A stretch of 64,000 nt of DNA from NCBI RefSeq assembly GCF_016904885.1, contig NZ_JADWYI010000001.1, positions 8,303,224 to 8,367,223 of the forward strand, written 5' to 3'. Of this stretch, positions 59,732 through 64,000 are shown in pieces. The position numbers were made by a program, and so were the translations under genes. Source of the DNA: Archangium primigenium (GTDB lineage Bacteria; Myxococcota; Myxococcia; Myxococcales; Myxococcaceae). Position 1 is the stretch's first letter; each line of letters starts with the position of its first letter. The notes below the pieces were generated by a model, which saw only the letters and a list, made by a program, of their open reading frames with translations, searched no databases and had not been told where the DNA came from.

Positions 59732-61782
59732 GCCGGGAGGATCGCCGGACCCGGCGCCGACTCCGGAGGGGCCTCGGCCCCTTCCGGGGCGCGCCGGGCG
59801 AGGCGCCGGGCGTCCACGAGCTGGCGCAGGCGCTCGCGCAAGGTGTCCATGTCCATGGGCTTGCGCAGCAGCCGCGCCTCGTGCGCCTCGAGGAAGCCCC
59901 GCGTCTCCTCGGTGAAGGCCCCGCCGGAGATGAACAGGACCGACTCCGCCTGGGCGGCGTGGTCGCGCTGGAGCGCGTGGAAGAACTCCATGCCGTTCAT
60001 CTCCGGCATCATCAGGTCACACAGGATGACGTCGAAGGGCTCGGCCTGCACCAGCCGCGCGAGCGCCTCGCGCGCGCTGGAGGCCACCGTCACCTCGTGC
60101 TCGCGGCTCAGGGCCCGGCGCAGGGAGATGCCCACCCGCGGCTCGTCGTCCACCACCAACAGGCGCGCGCGCGGGGCCTGGGGCGCCACCGCCCTGCCCG
60201 GCACTAGCGCTCGAAGAGCCGTCCGAGCCGCTGGAAGAATCACCGTGAAGGTGCTGCCCTTGCCCGGCTCGCTCAGCACCTCGATCTCCCCGCCCATGCC
60301 GTGCACGAGCCCCTGGCACACGGACAGGCCGAGCCCGGTGCCCACGCCGATGGGCTTGGTGGTGAAGAACGGGGTGAAGAGCCGCCCCTGGACCTCGGGG
60401 GTCATGCCGCTGCCCGTGTCGGTGATGCTCACCCGCACCTCGCCCTCGGCGCCGTGGCGCATGGAGACGCGGATCTCGTTGTGCTCCACGTCGCCGGGCG
60501 AGATGGCGTGCGCGGCGTTGATGAGCAGGTTGAGGAAGACCTGCGCCAGCCGCACCTCGTTGGCATCCACCCGCGCGCTCACCGAGGGGTCCACCACCAG
60601 GCTCGCCCGGTGGCGGATTTCATTGCGCGCCATGTTGACGGCCGTCTTCAGGGCCGACGCCAGCTCCACGGACTGCGACTTGCCATCGTCCCCGCACGAG
60701 AAGGACTTGAGGCTCTGCACGATGTGCTGCACGCGGATGCACCCGTCGCTCGCCTCGGACAGGGCGTTGAGCAGCTCCGCCCAGTCCACCGCCCCCTCCG
60801 GCAGCAGGGGCCGCAGCGACTCCTCCAACTGGTTGAGCTCCTGCTGGGCGAACTGGATGTTCGCGGTGATGTAGGCCAGCGGGTTGTTGATCTCGTGCGC
60901 CACGCCCGCGGAGAGCGTGCCCACCGACGTGCGCCGGTCCGCCACCACGAGTTGATCCTGCAAGAGCCGCAGCTCGCGCATGCGCGTGTCGAGCAGGCCC
61001 TGCTGCGTGTACAGCCGCTCCTGGTGGGTGAGCGCCTCGTCGATCAACCCCTCGAGCACGGACACCTGGGTGTCGCGTCCGGCCTCCAGGCGCGCGAGCG
61101 CGGCGGCCAGTCGCTCCGGCTCGTCGCGCCCCCCGGGCGTGGTGAAGCCCTCGGGCACGGGGGTGCGCCCGGCGAGCCGCTCCAGCGCGCGCGTGACGTG
61201 CTCGAGCGGGCCCATGGCGGCGCCCCCCAGGCGCACGAGCGTCCCCATTCCCAACAACCACAGCAGCAGACAGCCCGCGGCCAGCAGCCCCCAGGCGTGC
61301 CGCACGTCGCGTGTCATCGCCTCGGTGCTCAGGCCCACGAGCAGCAGGCCGCGCTCGCCCCTCGGGCCCACCACCGGGGCATGGGCCAGCACCCGCGCGG
61401 AGGCCCCCTCCCGCGCCGCCACGCGCTCGGGGTGCCAGGCGGCCACGGTCGTCCCGTCCGCGCGCGACAGCACGCCGAACAGCGCCTCGGGCACCGTGCC
61501 CAGCACCTCCAGCGGGCGCGGCCCCCCCGGGGCCTCGTCCCACGCCAGGGCCGGCGCGCTGCCCAGGGCCATCAGCCGCGCGACCTCCTGCACCCGCAGC
61601 GACAGGTGGTGCCGGGCCCGGGACTCCAGGTACGCGCCGGACACGACGCAGAAGCCCAGGGCCATGAGCACGCCCATCACGCCGCCGGCCAGCAGCCATC
61701 GCTGGCGCAAGGAAGGTCGGCTCCAGAGCGCCCCGCGTCCCCCATCGAGGGAGTCGAGCGCGCTCACTCGGCACGCTCGCAT
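59719..61782 (-). CDS. Membrane hybrid sensor histidine kinase with C-terminal receiver
   Basis: 687 residues if started at ATG 61782; a longer in-frame GTG start at 61854 exists. TM1 about 29-52, a ~110-residue periplasmic sensor, TM2 about 163-185, a coiled linker, then a HisKA dimerisation domain with H296 (SAGVAHEINNPLAYI) and an HATPase_c domain (about 395-520; NLLINAAHAI, DTGSGM, GTGLGLSV). The receiver (~540-650) has phospho-acceptor D589 (CDLMMP) and K641. It should autophosphorylate and pass phosphate to its own receiver. An RsbQ-like hydrolase gene lies 77 bases upstream on the same strand. Confidence 0.93.
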   Translation of the reverse strand: MRACRVSALDSLDGGRGALWSRPSLRQRWLLAGGVMGVLMALGFCVVSGAYLESRARHHLSLRVQEVARLMALGSAPALAWDEAPGGPRPLEVLGTVPEALFGVLSRADGTTVAAWHPERVAAREGASARVLAHAPVVGPRGERGLLLVGLSTEAMTRDVRHAWGLLAAGCLLLWLLGMGTLVRLGGAAMGPLEHVTRALERLAGRTPVPEGFTTPGGRDEPERLAAALARLEAGRDTQVSVLEGLIDEALTHQERLYTQQGLLDTRMRELRLLQDQLVVADRRTSVGTLSAGVAHEINNPLAYITANIQFAQQELNQLEESLRPLLPEGAVDWAELLNALSEASDGCIRVQHIVQSLKSFSCGDDGKSQSVELASALKTAVNMARNEIRHRASLVVDPSVSARVDANEVRLAQVFLNLLINAAHAISPGDVEHNEIRVSMRHGAEGEVRVSITDTGSGMTPEVQGRLFTPFFTTKPIGVGTGLGLSVCQGLVHGMGGEIEVLSEPGKGSTFTVILPAARTALRALVPGRAVAPQAPRARLLVVDDEPRVGISLRRALSREHEVTVASSAREALARLVQAEPFDVILCDLMMPEMNGMEFFHALQRDHAAQAESVLFISGGAFTEETRGFLEAHEARLLRKPMDMDTLRERLRQLVDARRLARRAPEGAEAPPESAPGPAILPAQCV

Positions 61783-61859
61783 GGCATGGCCGTCCCGAGG
61801 CCGGGTGCTGTCCGCATCATGGTGTCCCCCCCACGTGTGTTGCCCGACGATCACGACCG

Positions 61860-62741
61860 TCAGTTCAGATGCTCTCCGACTCCACCCGACCGGGGCTTGA
61901 GCGACTCCAGCACGGACACGGCTTGCGAAGCGCGGGGCGCGCGGTGCGACAGGAAGTCCTCGAGCGCCTGGTTCACCGCCCGGGGCGCGCTCAGGTGCGG
62001 CAGGTGGCCGGCCGCGTCGATGCGCGCCAGCTGCGCGAGCGGGATGTTCTGGGCCAGGTAGAGCCCCACCTCGTCGGGCACGGCGATGTCCCCGCCGGAC
62101 TGGAGGACGAGCGTGGGGATCTTGAGCCGCGGCAGCTCCGCGCGCAGATCCGACTCGAAGATGAAGCGCGCGGTCGCCAGGGCGATGTCCGGGCGCATGG
62201 AGGACAGCGTGCGCGCGAACTCCTGCGCCAGCTCCGGCATGTCCGGCGTGTTCATCACCTGCTGGGCGAAGCCCGTCGCCCAGGCGTGGAACTGCGTCGA
62301 CATGGCGTCGTAGAGCGCGTCGAGCTGGTGCTGCTCGAAGCCGCCCACATAGCCCTCGTCATTGAGGTAGCGCGGCGAGGCCTTCACGAAGACGAGCTTC
62401 TGGAAGCGCCCGGGCTCGGCGACCGCCGCCAGCAAGCCCGCCATGCCGCTCACCGAGTGCCCCACCAGGATGCCGTCGTGGACGTCCAGCTCCTCGCACA
62501 GCTCCAGCACGTCCTCCGCGTAGGCGTGGATGCTGCCGTAGCGCTCGGCGCTGTAGGCGTTGAAGTCCGAACGCCCACACCCCATGTGGTCGAACAGGAT
62601 GATCTGGTAGCGATCCTTGAAAGCCGCCACCTGATGCCGCCAGGCGCGCTGCTCGGAGCCAAATCCGTGCGCCAGGATGAGTGGCGGCCCCATGGAGCCC
62701 AGAACCCGCACGTTGAGCCGCTCGTAGATGGACTGTGACAT
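61860..62741 (-). CDS. RsbQ-like alpha/beta hydrolase
   Basis: 293 residues from ATG 62741 (GGGGGAA upstream). Triad S96 (VGHSVSGM), D218 (SGGDIAVPDE) and H246 (DAAGHLPHL) sits almost exactly at RsbQ positions (S96/D219/H247). Other RsbQ hallmarks: HGFGSEQRAWR and FDHMGCGRSDF. In Bacillus RsbQ works with the PAS phosphatase RsbP, and plant relatives D14/KAI2 are hormone receptors. Here the downstream partner is a histidine kinase, so it may supply or destroy a signal molecule. That link is inferred. Confidence 0.9.
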   Translation of the reverse strand: MSQSIYERLNVRVLGSMGPPLILAHGFGSEQRAWRHQVAAFKDRYQIILFDHMGCGRSDFNAYSAERYGSIHAYAEDVLELCEELDVHDGILVGHSVSGMAGLLAAVAEPGRFQKLVFVKASPRYLNDEGYVGGFEQHQLDALYDAMSTQFHAWATGFAQQVMNTPDMPELAQEFARTLSSMRPDIALATARFIFESDLRAELPRLKIPTLVLQSGGDIAVPDEVGLYLAQNIPLAQLARIDAAGHLPHLSAPRAVNQALEDFLSHRAPRASQAVSVLESLKPRSGGVGEHLN

Positions 62742-62821
62742 TCGTGATTCCCCCCCCGGGAATGTCGATGCGTGAAGCCATCCTACTATGCTTCGAGGAA
62801 AGACAGGAAGAGCCCGTTCCC

Positions 62822-62868
62822 TCGAAAACAGATGGCCCGATGCGCCAGGACACAGGCGCACCGGGCCA
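62822..62868 (-). terminator. Terminator of acnA
   Basis: On the minus strand TGGCCCG-x-TGCGCC pairs with GGCGCA-x-CGGGCCA around an 8-base loop (62868-62833) and is followed by TGTTTT. It lies about 30 bases after the aconitase stop. Confidence 0.8.
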
Positions 62869-62898
62869 CGGTGAAATTGCCGCCGGAGCGGCGCGGGA

Positions 62899-64000
<1,102 letters not shown>

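Overview
The window reads as chromosomal DNA of a high-GC predatory or social deltaproteobacterium, most likely a myxobacterium of the Cystobacterineae (Archangium/Cystobacter/Melittangium type). The reasons are the strong G/C bias at third codon positions, many secreted lipoproteins with Asp-Ala-Gly or Pro-rich linkers, a long RCC1-repeat lipoprotein, a CBM56-tailed glycosidase, a stand-alone receiver and a hybrid kinase, and two lipoprotein toxin/immunity loci of the kind linked to outer-membrane exchange in Myxococcus. The species is inferred. No rRNA, tRNA, CRISPR array or intact insertion sequence was seen. The sequence is cut inside a gene at both ends (HSP90-family at the left, aconitase at the right).

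Layout. 1-8.5 kb: HSP90-like chaperone with a helical-repeat partner, a secreted lipoprotein, an aldo/keto reductase, Tex, a small helical protein and a bacterial PH-domain protein. 8.5-16 kb: Imm52/Tox-REase-5 immunity-toxin pair at the end of a TonB-receptor/lipoprotein operon, then an M14 carboxypeptidase. 16-19.5 kb: an AGCS amino-acid symporter followed by an AT-richer islet encoding a DisA_N-like (diadenylate cyclase fold) protein. The islet is bounded by two 95-bp copies of the symporter 3' end. 19.5-28 kb: a peptide/murein module (DUF819 membrane protein, dipeptide epimerase, M20 peptidase, C39-like peptidase), a surface lipoprotein, RecA and a membrane protein. 28-32.5 kb: a cobalamin riboswitch leading into class I ribonucleotide reductase (nrdA-nrdB) and a hotdog thioesterase. 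32.5-36.3 kb: an accessory islet with a SitA5-like AHH-nuclease toxin, a fused Imm11-SUFU immunity protein, a decayed second copy of the thioesterase 3' end, and a collagen-like secreted protein. 36.3-45 kb: EamA transporter, SLATT 2TM protein, glmU-glmS, gamma-glutamyltransferase, TatD-like hydrolase. 45-53 kb: amidohydrolase, receiver protein, the Fur-box-preceded bfd-bfr-purU cluster, an ABC exporter, an aldo/keto reductase and an alpha/beta hydrolase. 53-64 kb: RCC1 lipoprotein, a GGQ release-factor-like protein with a small HD hydrolase, a modular glycosidase, an RsbQ-like hydrolase paired with a hybrid histidine kinase, and aconitase.

How it fits together. Core functions (dNTP synthesis, UDP-GlcNAc synthesis, recombination, iron storage, TCA cycle) are interleaved with short accessory cassettes concerned with conflict between cells or with phage. 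The most striking pattern is that two unrelated cassettes, the DisA_N gene and the SitA5 toxin/immunity pair, each sit directly behind a housekeeping gene, with a diverged duplicate of that gene's 3' end on the far side. This suggests that accessory genes enter or are exchanged here through short homologies at host-gene 3' ends, without any recombinase visible inside the cassette.
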